A stretch of DNA of 64,000 nt, taken from an uncultured Flavobacteriales bacterium. GTDB lineage: Bacteria > Bacteroidota > Bacteroidia > Flavobacteriales_D > Sanyastnellaceae. Below are positions 9,383-18,772 of the stretch, piece after piece. Numbering within the stretch: position 1 is the stretch's first letter; the number at the start of each line of letters is the position of its first letter. A model generated the notes under the pieces. That model searched no databases, had not been told where the DNA came from, and worked only from the letters and a program-made list of their open reading frames with translations. The stretch spans positions 17,168 to 81,167 of the forward strand of contig CAJQIB010000028.1 of assembly GCA_905478325.1 (NCBI GenBank). Direction: 5' to 3'. The position numbers and the translations under genes were made by a program.

Positions 9383-9407
9383 CCCCAAAATTGGGGCTGC
9401 GAAGATA
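9383..9407 (-). promoter_or_regulatory. rplM promoter-like element and leader hairpin
   Basis: Minus-strand TATCTTCG (9407-9400) is one base off TAnnTTTG. Immediately downstream, 9396-9383 reads CCCC, AATTTT, GGGG, a 4-bp GC stem with a 6-nt loop, or longer if the AT pairs close. With the GTG at 9356 as start, this hairpin lies in a short 5' leader. A role in autoregulation is speculation. Confidence 0.35.
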
Positions 9408-9476
9408 GCAAACGGATGTTTACAACCCAAGCTCAGGTGTGGACAAAAATCACATCGCGTCAAATTCCTTCCCCAA

Positions 9477-10601
9477 TCAGTCCATTTCTGTCGATCTCAC
9501 AGGCATGCTTCTACCCAATAAATCAATGGATTGAGCTCCTTTTCCTTGCTGTGGTCCGACCTGAATTTCCTGTATTTGACCCTGAGGATGAATCCAAAAC
9601 AGGCGCTCACCGTCCGCTGAAATCCCAAAATCAAAGCTCCCTTGGCCTTTTTCATACCCCTTCCACTTCCCTTGAGGAGGCAGAACAATTGCGTCAAACT
9701 CCAAACCCGATTTCTCCAATGAATCCGTCAGACGCCACCCCTTTAACGTACACCAACTCTCACTCCGGTTCGTGATCACAATCCAATCAGCTGGTTGACC
9801 TTTTGCATGTACTTCTGAAACGTAGGCCGCTTCTGAGGTGCACACAGGAGGCACAACAGGCGCGACTTGATTGCCCTGTTCAGCCACCATCACAAGCGCA
9901 CTCGGAATCTTGGTTTTTGATTTCTTGCGTTTCTTAGGGCGGTCCAATGTCCAACTCAAGTTGGTTTTCAGAATGTGCTGCGTTTGCGGATCGACCGCAT
10001 TCCATTGCTGTGACCAGATATAGCCAATGCTTGCAGACAACGCCTGGTTTACCTGTCGCGTAAACAACCATCGAAAGCGCGTCTTTTGGTCAGCAAACGT
10101 CTCGAAATCGGGGAAGAGTTCAATATCTGTTTTCCATCGCCAAAGACCAGTCCAATCATGCTGGTAGCCAAAGCGAAATCTGACAGACTCATCAACTTCC
10201 ATCCAAGGGGTATCATTTGCCCGAATACTCGGGCCCAAGGATTGCGAACCCATGAGTCGGGCGTTCCATTTTCCTATTCCCCATTGACCCTCACTGCTCA
10301 ATCGCAAAGCCAAACGCTGTCGGGGGGTATAGCCGCCCGTCCGGTTTCTTTCTTCTGAATACCGGTATTGGACGTTCGCGGTAATCCGAGAGAATAGGTT
10401 TTTCTCTATCGAGGCGTCCAAAATGCCGCGTTGATGTCGAGATAAGTCTGTGTCCCACCGGTTTTCCCATTGCAACGACCAGGCCCAATCATTGCGCAAC
10501 TTCTGGTCCACTTCCACGCCAAGCCAACCGCCCGTCTCAGACCATTGGCCCCAGATGGATTGCGTGAATAAACCCAAAACAAGTAACAACGCGATGCGCA
10601 T
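9477..10601 (-). CDS. Outer-membrane DUF2490-like barrel fused to a lamin-tail-like domain
   Basis: A 374-residue exported protein. MRIALLLVLGLFTQSIWG is a signal peptide ending before about residue 18. Residues about 20-225 consist of alternating aromatic/polar strands (SLQWENRWDTDLS, VQYRYSEERNR, VRFRFGYQHDW) like DUF2490 barrels. A basic linker RPKKRKKSKTK precedes a second domain (about 240-374) with VSEVHAKGQPADWIVITNRSE and CTLKGWRLTDS, which read like a lamin-tail fold. ATG 10601 gives a cleaner signal peptide than the in-frame TTG at 10616 and leaves 1 nt to the upstream lipoprotein gene. Function unknown; domain calls are by eye. Confidence 0.6.
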   Translation of the reverse strand: MRIALLLVLGLFTQSIWGQWSETGGWLGVEVDQKLRNDWAWSLQWENRWDTDLSRHQRGILDASIEKNLFSRITANVQYRYSEERNRTGGYTPRQRLALRLSSEGQWGIGKWNARLMGSQSLGPSIRANDTPWMEVDESVRFRFGYQHDWTGLWRWKTDIELFPDFETFADQKTRFRWLFTRQVNQALSASIGYIWSQQWNAVDPQTQHILKTNLSWTLDRPKKRKKSKTKIPSALVMVAEQGNQVAPVVPPVCTSEAAYVSEVHAKGQPADWIVITNRSESWCTLKGWRLTDSLEKSGLEFDAIVLPPQGKWKGYEKGQGSFDFGISADGERLFWIHPQGQIQEIQVGPQQGKGAQSIDLLGRSMPVRSTEMD

Positions 10602-10602
10602 C

Positions 10603-11040
10603 TCAGATGTCTTCAAAAATGCGCAAGACTCCTAAATCCAACGCTTCATCCCGATCAACAACGGTCACTTCTTGGATGATGGCAATTTTCGGTGCGTTGT
10701 TAAAAGCCGGTAGGGTGTCTTCGCTGTACACGTATACCGTGTAATCCCCCGTTCTCATACCATAAAAAGCAAATTCCCCGTCGAAATTCGTCTGAACACG
10801 GTCATCCGGACCCACCCGGTCGCCATAAATAATGAACACATCTTCGTCAGCAGCAGGTGCTCTGACCGCACCGTTTGGGTTCGTTATGACCAATCGTTGT
10901 TCCACTTCAATCTTACCGTGTATCACGGCTTGACCACCTTCACCAGGGGTTCGCGTGCAACCAATCGCTATGATTGTACACGCCAAACCGGCCATCCAAA
11001 CTACATTTGGGCGCCATTCGAAAATTTGATTCCTTTTCAT
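10603..11040 (-). CDS. Small lipoprotein with carboxypeptidase-regulatory-like fold
   Basis: A 145-residue protein. ATG 11040 gives MKRNQIFEW, a hydrophobic segment and the lipobox-like IAIGC near residue 28, so it should be lipid-anchored in the envelope. The mature part has VIHGKIEVEQRLV, FDGEFAFYGMRTGDYTVYVYSED and DLGVLRIFEDI, like transthyretin/carboxypeptidase-regulatory-like domains. Upstream in-frame codons to 11085 would run into tdk and are not needed. It is followed 1 nt later by the DUF2490-like gene; the two probably form an operon. Specific role unknown. Confidence 0.65.
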   Translation of the reverse strand: MKRNQIFEWRPNVVWMAGLACTIIAIGCTRTPGEGGQAVIHGKIEVEQRLVITNPNGAVRAPAADEDVFIIYGDRVGPDDRVQTNFDGEFAFYGMRTGDYTVYVYSEDTLPAFNNAPKIAIIQEVTVVDRDEALDLGVLRIFEDI

Positions 11041-11083
11041 GAGAGTGCAAAGTAGCAACTGAAGTAATTTCGAACACAAGAAC

Positions 11084-11716
11084 ATGGTACCACACGACGA
11101 ACATTCTCCACTTCAGCACACCGGAATTGGCGAAGGACGCATCGAAGTCGTCTGCGGCCCGATGTTTTCTGGGAAAACTGAAGAGTTATTGCGACGGGTT
11201 CGGCGCGCTCAAATCGCCCGACAGCCTACGCTTATTTTCAAACCAGCAACAGACACTCGCTACAATAAAGATGCCGTTACATCCCACGATTCTAACGCAT
11301 TGCCCTCTGTTACGGTCAAGGATAGTCCGTCAATACTTGCGCATTTGCAAGCACTTGAACGCCCCGTGACCGTCGTAGCCATTGATGAAGTTCAGTTTTT
11401 TGACCCCGATTTACCTGCCTTGTGCACGTTTCTAGCCAATCAAGGCATTCGTGTCATTGCCGCAGGGCTCGATTTGGATTTTACAGGGGAGCCCTTCGGG
11501 TGCATGCCCGAGCTGCTTGCACGTGCTGAGGAGGTCACAAAATTGCATGCCGTTTGCATGGAGACGGGCAGGCCTGCACACTTTTCACATCGGATCGCAG
11601 GAGGCGATACGACCGTAGAGATTGGTGAAAAAGACCTGTATATCCCATTGACGAGACAAGCTTTTGTAGAGGCCCGCAAAGAAGGCGGCAAAGACTCTGA
11701 AGCAGATCGCTCATGA
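11084..11716 (+). CDS. tdk: Thymidine kinase (type II)
   Basis: Salvages thymidine to dTMP using ATP. The 210-residue protein has the P-loop GPMFSGKTEELL from residue 25, the Walker-B-like AIDEVQFFD, and the lasso/zinc region VTKLHAVCMETGRPAHFSHR. In that zinc region the textbook CxxC pairs are reduced to one Cys plus His, a pattern I recall in other Bacteroidetes enzymes; it is not necessarily a defect. It overlaps murF-alr by ATGA, so the two are co-translated. Confidence 0.95.
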   Translation: MVPHDEHSPLQHTGIGEGRIEVVCGPMFSGKTEELLRRVRRAQIARQPTLIFKPATDTRYNKDAVTSHDSNALPSVTVKDSPSILAHLQALERPVTVVAIDEVQFFDPDLPALCTFLANQGIRVIAAGLDLDFTGEPFGCMPELLARAEEVTKLHAVCMETGRPAHFSHRIAGGDTTVEIGEKDLYIPLTRQAFVEARKEGGKDSEADRS

Positions 11717-14202
11717 ATGTTGAAGCATGGCGCCAGTGGATCTCTGGCAAACAAATGCTCTCAACCAATGCCTCGGCTGAATCGAAGGAGCCTTTACAGG
11801 TTGCTTTTGATAGCCGCTTACTAGCAAGCCCCCTTTCCACACCAACCCTCTTTATTGCCATCGATGGGTTATGGCATGATGGGCATGACTTTATTGAAGA
11901 TGCGCATTCCGCAGGGGTGCGGTTCTTTCTGGTGAAGGAAGGTGCCACACTCCCTGAACTTCCTGATTCCGACATTCTCGCTGTTGCCGATGTCATTCAA
12001 GCCTGGCAATCGATGGCGTTTCAATGGCGATCACGTTGGGGGAAACCGGTTATTGCCATTGCAGGAAGCAACGGTAAAACCACTGTAAAAGAGTGGTTGG
12101 CGTCCTTGCTCGCACCGGTCGTGCATGTTCACAGCAGTCCACGCAGCTACAACAGCCAAATTGGCGTTCCGGTATCGCTTTGGGATCTAAACGACGATCA
12201 TGCGGTGGCACTCATTGAGGCAGGCATCTCCGTCCCTGGTGAAATGGAACGGCATGCGCAAACCATTGGACCTGATTTTGGAGTACTCACCCACGTAGGG
12301 ACCTCGCATTTGGAGTCGTTTGAAAATGCAGCTCATCTCTTAGAGGAAAAGCTGACGTTGTTTCGGTCCTGCCAATGGGTCGCGATGCCCGAATCTTTAA
12401 GTGAGGCCAAACGTCGTTTAACCGAGCGTGGTTGCGTTGTCATCACATGGGGCTCGTCAGAACAGAGTCATCTCAATATCAACAGCCTGCCGACCGATTC
12501 AGGCCGGGTCATTCGGGCAACGTGGAAGGGAGTCGCTTACGATTGGACGCTGCCGTTTTCAAGTGAAATTGGATTCCGAAATGCCATGACCGCTGCTTTA
12601 GTCGCTCTGCAATGGGGGGTGGAAGGGAATCAAATAGGGGCGTCGCTGGCCCACCTGCAAGACTTGGATATGCGGATGCAACGGTTGCGTTCACGCAGCG
12701 GTGCATGGGTACTCTCTGATGCATACACCAACGATTGGGACGCGCTCACATTGGCTATCAACGACCTCGATCGACTTCCCGGTCCTTTTCCAAAGTCTGC
12801 CATCATTGGACCCATCCCGGGAATGGACCAATCCGATCCGTTGAGACTCGTTCAGCTCATCGAAAGCTCCTCCATCCAACATCTGTGGCTCATCGGACCG
12901 ACTTGGGAGTCGAAATTGGGCGGCGCTTTCCCCGATAAACTGGATGTCGCCTACTTCTCGTCTACAGAAATGGCCTTGGCCCATCTGCAAACACACCCCA
13001 ACGAGTTTTTCAAACAGCACGTGCTCATCAAAGGCCCACGGGTAGAACGATTCGAACGGTTTCACCCGTTGCTTTTGCAACGCGGGCACATGACGCAACT
13101 GAATTTAGATCTCGAAGCTGTCGCGTACAATTTGCGCACATTCAAAGCGCACATTCGACAACATGCTGGGGCTGACACCTCCATATTAGCGGTCATTAAG
13201 GCTTCGGGTTACGGTACAAGTGGTCCGGCGATGGCCAGGCTTCTTCAGTTCCACGGGGTCGACCTCATGGCCGTTGCGTGCACCGAAGAAGGAGTGGAAC
13301 TTCGTCAACATGGTTTGTCCATGCGGATTTTAGTCCTCAATCCAGAGCCCGATACATTTAGCACCGTGCTGCAATACCGTCTTGAACCGGGCTTACACAA
13401 CTTCGACCAGTTGGAATTGTTTTCCAAGGCGGTTGAATCAGCTGGACAGACCGTTCCGTGGCCTGTTCACATTAAAATTGATACCGGAATGCATCGGCTA
13501 GGGTTCGACCAAGCCTCGTGGCCTGTGTTACGTTCCACTTTGGATCACAATCAAACCCTCCAGGTCAAATCCGTCTTCAGCCATTTGGCCAGCGCAGATG
13601 ACGCCAAACAAGATGCGCGGACTTTGGAGCAATTCTCGTCTTTCAATCATGCGATACAGGCGCTTGAAGACGAACATAAGCCCTTCAAAACACATATTTT
13701 AAACACAGCCGGACTTATCCGTTTTCCGTCTTTTGCGGGAGATTATGTTCGCATAGGAATCGGTTTGTTTGGCGTTCGAGTCGCGGACGTGCCCAGCACG
13801 TGGGAGCTGCGACCAGCCATTCAATTCACTACGGTAATTTCCACCATCCACAGCATCGCTCCTGGTGAAGGGGTCGGATACGGGATGACGGATACGAGCG
13901 ACACGCTGCGTCTAGTCGCCACGCTTCCGGTTGGTTATGCCGATGGGTTTCCAAGGCACTTAAGTCACGGGAAAGGACACGTCGCTATCCATGGAAAGCT
14001 CGCCCCCGTTGTGGGGAAAGTCTGCATGGACATGGTCATGGTGGATGTTACCGAAATCCCCCATACACAACCAGGAGATCCTGTTGAGCTCTTTGGGTCC
14101 ACCATTTCTGTAGAGTCCTTTGCCGAGGCGGCCGGCACGATTCCCTACGAGATTTTAACACGCATCACCGCGAGGGTGCATCGCACGCAAAGCGGAAATT
14201 AA
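11713..14202 (+). CDS. murF-alr: Bifunctional UDP-MurNAc-tripeptide:D-Ala-D-Ala ligase / alanine racemase
   Basis: One 829-residue polypeptide with two peptidoglycan-precursor enzymes. Residues 1 to about 455 are MurF, with the Mur ligase P-loop GSNGKTT at 118-124, EAGISVPGEMERH and LSDAYTNDWDAL; it adds D-Ala-D-Ala to the UDP-muramoyl tripeptide. Residues 460-829 are alanine racemase, with PLP lysine K496 in AVIKASGYG, KIDTGMHRLGF, GVGYG and LPVGYADGFPR. The racemase makes D-Ala, the precursor of the MurF substrate. The fusion is known in Bacteroidetes. Convergent with the RND gene, 4 nt between stop codons. Confidence 0.94.
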   Translation: MNVEAWRQWISGKQMLSTNASAESKEPLQVAFDSRLLASPLSTPTLFIAIDGLWHDGHDFIEDAHSAGVRFFLVKEGATLPELPDSDILAVADVIQAWQSMAFQWRSRWGKPVIAIAGSNGKTTVKEWLASLLAPVVHVHSSPRSYNSQIGVPVSLWDLNDDHAVALIEAGISVPGEMERHAQTIGPDFGVLTHVGTSHLESFENAAHLLEEKLTLFRSCQWVAMPESLSEAKRRLTERGCVVITWGSSEQSHLNINSLPTDSGRVIRATWKGVAYDWTLPFSSEIGFRNAMTAALVALQWGVEGNQIGASLAHLQDLDMRMQRLRSRSGAWVLSDAYTNDWDALTLAINDLDRLPGPFPKSAIIGPIPGMDQSDPLRLVQLIESSSIQHLWLIGPTWESKLGGAFPDKLDVAYFSSTEMALAHLQTHPNEFFKQHVLIKGPRVERFERFHPLLLQRGHMTQLNLDLEAVAYNLRTFKAHIRQHAGADTSILAVIKASGYGTSGPAMARLLQFHGVDLMAVACTEEGVELRQHGLSMRILVLNPEPDTFSTVLQYRLEPGLHNFDQLELFSKAVESAGQTVPWPVHIKIDTGMHRLGFDQASWPVLRSTLDHNQTLQVKSVFSHLASADDAKQDARTLEQFSSFNHAIQALEDEHKPFKTHILNTAGLIRFPSFAGDYVRIGIGLFGVRVADVPSTWELRPAIQFTTVISTIHSIAPGEGVGYGMTDTSDTLRLVATLPVGYADGFPRHLSHGKGHVAIHGKLAPVVGKVCMDMVMVDVTEIPHTQPGDPVELFGSTISVESFAEAAGTIPYEILTRITARVHRTQSGN

Positions 14203-14206
14203 GGGC

Positions 14207-17200
14207 TTAGACCGCCTCCTTCTTTCCGTACTTATAAATCATGCGGTTGATCCACCAGTACATCACCGGAACGATGATCAACGTGAGGAACGTCGCAAAC
14301 GTGAGACCGTAAATAATCGCCCAACTCATCGGCTTCCAGAAGACATTGTTGTCACCGCCAATGTAAATCCGCGGATCATATTCCGTAATCAACGTAATAA
14401 AATCGATGTTCAACCCGATGGCCAAAGGCAACAAACCTAAGATGGTTGTAATCGCGGTCAGCAGCACGGGACGCAGTCTTGTTCGGCCACCCGAAACAAT
14501 GGACTCCACCACTTCACTGAATGGCAAATACTCCCCAACACCCAACTCGCTCCGTTTTCGTTCCCTCAATAAATCCGTGTAGTCGATCAGAACAATGGCA
14601 TTGTTGACCACGACACCGGCTAAGGAAATGATCCCAATCATCGTCATGATAATGACAAAATCCATCTGGAAAATCACCAATCCGAGCAACACCCCTATCA
14701 AACTAAAGAATACGCTGAACCCAATGATGAATGGCGTTGTAATTGAATTGAACTGGGCTACGATGATCAGGATAATCAAGAAAAGCGCTAGCAACAACGC
14801 TCGAGACAAGAAGGCCATTTCCTTCGCTTGCTCTTCCTGTTGTCCGGTGAAGGCCCACTGAACGCCCTCTGGAGTATCAAACCCAGCCAATTCGGCCTTC
14901 ATTCCTTCCACAATTTCATTGGCATTGGCACCTTCCAATACGTTGGAGCTCAATGTGATGATTCGATCCATATCCTTTCGCTTGACGCTGCTAAACGTGG
15001 TGCTTCGTTTGGCAGTCGCTACGGCGCTGATCGGAACTTCCTTGATTTGACCATCTGAAGCGCTCCGGAAAATCACCTTTTGGTTCATCAAGGCGTCCAC
15101 GTTATTGCGGGCAGATTCTTCAAAACGCACATTGATAGGATAATCGTCTTCGCCGTCTTTGTACGTACTCACCTCACGGCCAAACAAGGCTGTTCGAATG
15201 GTCATGCCAATATTCTGCGTCGACAATCCATAATTCCGTGCCTTGGTCCGGTCAATGGTAATGGGCAATTCAGGCTTTCGTTTATCCACATCAATCTTGA
15301 GCTCTTCCACCCCGTCGTATTCCATTTCTCTCAGAAATTGACGCATCGCGGTCGAAGTCGCTAAGACCTCATCGTAGTCCTCACCTCGAATTTCGATGTT
15401 GATCGGCGGGCCTTGGGGCGGGCCATCCGAGTTTTTCGTCACGATGACTTCTGCGTCAGGGTAACCCCGCAACTTCTCTCGGACTGCAGACAGCATGTCC
15501 CGGGTAGATTGTCCTTTTCGGTCCTGGAACTTCACGAAGTTGACCACGATTCGAGCCTTGTGTGGCGTATTGCCCAAGGAAGGCCCTTCCTGTGGATCGC
15601 TGGTTCCGTTGCCTACTTGGCCAATGACCGAGTTGGCCATGTATGCCGTGAGTTCTCCTGTCTCTGGGTCAACCTGCTTGAATCGATCTTCCGCTAGCAC
15701 ATCCATGATCAAATTCTCGATCTCCTTGGTCACCCGATTGGTCTCTTCGATATCCGTGCCAATCGGCTTCGTGATGAAGATGTTGAGATACTGCGGCTCA
15801 TTGGATGGGAAAAACTCCACTTTCGGCGGGAACGTGCCCAGCAACGCAAATGCCAATACCATCAAACTCGCTGTTCCAAAGAAGAAAACCCACGGTTTCT
15901 TCCCGGCCAAAGCGTACCGTAAAAAAGCTTCGTAGCCTCTTTCCAAACGCGGTAAAAACCGATTTTGGAAGAGCTTGGTCGCAGGGAACAAGACATAGGC
16001 ATTGAGGATGGTCATCAAGCCCGCAATGATCAAGATATTACCTAAAGCCGTAGCGCCCAGCACAAGAAAAACACCACCGAATGTCACCAATGACCCCGTT
16101 AGCCAATGTACCCGCTTCTTGTTGATTTCCTGATCTCCTACGCGCATCAGCACCGCGGTCAATACGGGGTTGATGACCAATGCCACAAAAAGGGACGAGC
16201 TCAATACAATCATCAACGTGATCGGCAGGTATTTCATGAATTGCCCGATCAATCCAGGCCAGATCGCCAAGGGTAAAAACGCCGCCAATGTAGTCGCCGT
16301 TGACGCAATGATGGGCCAGGCCACCTCGCCCACACCAAACTTTGCAGCACGCAGCGGACTCTCTCCCTCCTCCATCAGTCGATAGATGTTCTCCACGACC
16401 ACAATGCCATTGTCAACCAACATACCCAACGCGAGAACCAATGAGAACAATACCATCACGTTGAACGTAATGCCCAACGCGCTGAGGATCATGAACGACA
16501 TGAACATCGACAAAGGAATGGCCACACCCACAAACATGGCGTTGCGCAGCCCCAAGAAAAACAGCAACACTCCGACCACCAACAACACCCCAAAAATGAT
16601 GGAGTTCTGCAACTCCTCCACCTGCGTTCGCGTCTGGTCTGATTGGTCGTTGGTAATGGAGACACTCAAGTCCGTCGGCAGGTAGTCCACCTTCGCTTGG
16701 TCAATGATTCCGTTGATTCCGTTGGACGCCGCGATGAGGTTTTCCCCGGCACGTTTGATGATGTCCAAAGAGACCACCGGTTGTCCATATTCCCGAGCAT
16801 AACTCGTCTTCTCCTGCTCCACAAAATGCACGGAAGCAACATCCTTGAGGTACACTGGCGCATCATTTTCGCTCTTGACAATGACATTTTCAATGTCGGC
16901 CATGGAGTGAAAATCGCCTTCCACTTGCACGGTTCTTCGGAAGTGGTCTACAAGCAAATCGCCACCGGAAATGGTCACGTTTTCTTGCGCAATCGCTCCT
17001 GAAATGTCATTGAAGCTGACTTTCATGGCTTCAGCCCGCAAGTGATCCACCACCACTTCAACCTCCTTGTCCATCACGCCACGGATGTCCACTTTACTGA
17101 TTTCAGGCAATTCCTCAATGGCTTCTTCCAACGCTTCCGCATATCGCTTCAATTCATCCAGCGAATAGTTGCCGGATAAATTCACGTTCATCACAGGAAG

Positions 17201-17653
17201 CAACTCGGAAAAATTCAACTCAAAAACGTTGGGGTCTGCAGGCAAGTCATCCGGGAAATCAGGATCCGCTTTGGCCTTGTCGACTGCGTCCTTGACCTTT
17301 CGCAAGGCTTCGTCTGGTGTCACATCGAAATCAAACTTGATGTCAATCGCACTATACCCTTGGATTGAGGTGGAGGATATTTCATCCACTCCAGTAATCG
17401 TGTTGATTTCCTTCTCGAGTGGTCGCGTAATCAGTTTTTCGATGTTCACCGGACTGTTGCCCGGATACGGTGTTCCGATGAAAATCTCTGGAATCACCAC
17501 TTCTGGAAAACTCTCCTTGGGCACCGAGATATAACTGTAAATCCCGCTGACCGTGATGATGGCCATCAAGACAAACACCGTGGTTCTGTTGGAAACACTC
17601 CAACTACTCAGGCCAAATTCCCTTCTCTTAGGGGTTGGGGTCGCGTTTTCCAT
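14207..17653 (-). CDS. RND-family efflux transporter permease
   Basis: Inner-membrane proton-driven pump of the AcrB/HAE1 type, 1148 residues. The N-terminal TM1 region (NRTTVFVLMAIITVSGIYSY) is followed by periplasmic porter domains. TM4 carries LGMLVDNGIVVVENIYRL, keeping the first relay Asp but with Asn where many HAE1 pumps have a second Asp, a variant seen in other members of the clade. The second half repeats the fold with VVVNNAIVLIDY and TRLRPVLLTAITTILGLLPLA. It is about 100 residues longer than AcrB, partly from extra hydrophobic segments after TM6. Last gene of tetR-tolC-adaptor-RND, 5 nt after the adaptor gene. Confidence 0.93.
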   Translation of the reverse strand: MENATPTPKRREFGLSSWSVSNRTTVFVLMAIITVSGIYSYISVPKESFPEVVIPEIFIGTPYPGNSPVNIEKLITRPLEKEINTITGVDEISSTSIQGYSAIDIKFDFDVTPDEALRKVKDAVDKAKADPDFPDDLPADPNVFELNFSELLPVMNVNLSGNYSLDELKRYAEALEEAIEELPEISKVDIRGVMDKEVEVVVDHLRAEAMKVSFNDISGAIAQENVTISGGDLLVDHFRRTVQVEGDFHSMADIENVIVKSENDAPVYLKDVASVHFVEQEKTSYAREYGQPVVSLDIIKRAGENLIAASNGINGIIDQAKVDYLPTDLSVSITNDQSDQTRTQVEELQNSIIFGVLLVVGVLLFFLGLRNAMFVGVAIPLSMFMSFMILSALGITFNVMVLFSLVLALGMLVDNGIVVVENIYRLMEEGESPLRAAKFGVGEVAWPIIASTATTLAAFLPLAIWPGLIGQFMKYLPITLMIVLSSSLFVALVINPVLTAVLMRVGDQEINKKRVHWLTGSLVTFGGVFLVLGATALGNILIIAGLMTILNAYVLFPATKLFQNRFLPRLERGYEAFLRYALAGKKPWVFFFGTASLMVLAFALLGTFPPKVEFFPSNEPQYLNIFITKPIGTDIEETNRVTKEIENLIMDVLAEDRFKQVDPETGELTAYMANSVIGQVGNGTSDPQEGPSLGNTPHKARIVVNFVKFQDRKGQSTRDMLSAVREKLRGYPDAEVIVTKNSDGPPQGPPINIEIRGEDYDEVLATSTAMRQFLREMEYDGVEELKIDVDKRKPELPITIDRTKARNYGLSTQNIGMTIRTALFGREVSTYKDGEDDYPINVRFEESARNNVDALMNQKVIFRSASDGQIKEVPISAVATAKRSTTFSSVKRKDMDRIITLSSNVLEGANANEIVEGMKAELAGFDTPEGVQWAFTGQQEEQAKEMAFLSRALLLALFLIILIIVAQFNSITTPFIIGFSVFFSLIGVLLGLVIFQMDFVIIMTMIGIISLAGVVVNNAIVLIDYTDLLRERKRSELGVGEYLPFSEVVESIVSGGRTRLRPVLLTAITTILGLLPLAIGLNIDFITLITEYDPRIYIGGDNNVFWKPMSWAIIYGLTFATFLTLIIVPVMYWWINRMIYKYGKKEAV

Positions 17654-17658
17654 ACTGT

Positions 17659-18768
17659 TTATTCTTCGCCGTTAATGCGGATGATCTGACCACTTACAAT
17701 CCGCGTCGCTCCCTTGGAAACAACCCGATCCCCAAACACCAAACCACCTTGGATGAGCATGCTGTCTCCTGAGCCCATCCCCACGTTGAGGCTACGTTTC
17801 TCAGCCCGCACCGATCCGTCTTGTTGGGATACCGCCACAAACACATAGTCCTGGCCTTCGATATCTTGTTGAATCAGCGCGCTTGGCAACACCACTGCGC
17901 TATCCAAAGCCACATCCTGTAGCCAAACGCTTGCGTACATGTTGGGCAACAGCGCCGAACCTCTTGGGAGGGGTAGGGTCAATTCCAATGTTCGGTTGGC
18001 TGGATTGATAAACTGCCCTACACGTCCAATTTCAGTCGCCAAAGTGTCCACGCCACTCACAATGACTTCAGCAGGCATTCCTTTGGAAACGCGTCCCGCA
18101 TAATGGTCACTCACGCTTGCACGGACGTACATATTGCGCAAATCAATCACGCGTGCTAGTGGGGAGCCGGGCATCGCCATCTCTCCTGTTTTCGCAAGGC
18201 AACGATCCAAAATCCCATCGAATGGAGCGCGAATCATCGCCATGTCCATTTGTTCGAGCAGCGTTTTCATGCTGTTCTCCAATGTTATTTTTTGATTCTG
18301 TGCCTGCATGAAGTCCAATTCAGAGCCAATGTTCTGCTTCCACAAGCGCTCTTGTCGATTGAAGAGTTCCGTAGCAAGGTCCAGTTGGCTTTGCAATTCC
18401 GCCATGGAACGATTCAAGACGTCGGTGTTGATCCGAATGAGCACGTCCCCTTCACGCACTTGAGCTCCTTCTGAAACCATCACTTCTTCAATGAGTCCAG
18501 CAAATTCAGCTGTCAGTATGGAATTCATATCCGTTTCCACATTGCCTTGAATACTAAATCGGTGTGAAAATGCCTCAGGCTGCACATCGAATACAGCGAC
18601 AGCCATGCCTTTAGACTTCGTTGGCACGGCAGATTCATCAACTGCGGGTTCTGCCATTTCAGAGGAGCCACAGCTCATGAAAACCGCACTGCTTATGACC
18701 AGGAGGAATCCAGTCAATCGAAGGGAAAAGAATGAAGGCATCGAAAAGGGATTGCGTAATGTGTTCAT
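17659..18768 (-). CDS. RND efflux periplasmic adaptor (membrane fusion protein), lipoprotein
   Basis: Bridges the inner-membrane pump and the TolC-like channel. From ATG 18768 the protein (369 residues) has a signal sequence ending in a lipobox-like FMSC, then VFDVQPEAFSHRFSIQGNVETD, the lipoyl half VMVSEGAQVREGDVLIRI, an alpha-hairpin (LDLATELFNRQERLWKQNIG), the second half IRAPFDGILDRCLAKTGEM, and C-terminal beta-barrel/MP domains. The frame is open to ATG 18795, but that start overlaps tolC by 23 nt; 18768 leaves 4 nt. Confidence 0.92.
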   Translation of the reverse strand: MNTLRNPFSMPSFFSLRLTGFLLVISSAVFMSCGSSEMAEPAVDESAVPTKSKGMAVAVFDVQPEAFSHRFSIQGNVETDMNSILTAEFAGLIEEVMVSEGAQVREGDVLIRINTDVLNRSMAELQSQLDLATELFNRQERLWKQNIGSELDFMQAQNQKITLENSMKTLLEQMDMAMIRAPFDGILDRCLAKTGEMAMPGSPLARVIDLRNMYVRASVSDHYAGRVSKGMPAEVIVSGVDTLATEIGRVGQFINPANRTLELTLPLPRGSALLPNMYASVWLQDVALDSAVVLPSALIQQDIEGQDYVFVAVSQQDGSVRAEKRSLNVGMGSGDSMLIQGGLVFGDRVVSKGATRIVSGQIIRINGEE

Positions 18769-18772
18769 GGGG

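Noticed and set aside
11560..11600. Missing zinc cysteines in thymidine kinase as a defect
   Set aside because: The reduced Cys/His pattern is, as far as I recall, common in Bacteroidetes thymidine kinases; no other sign of decay.
14207..17653. Asn in place of the second relay Asp in TM4 of the RND pump as evidence of an inactive pump
   Set aside because: The first Asp is kept and the VDNGIVVVENI form occurs widely in related pumps, so it is a family variant.
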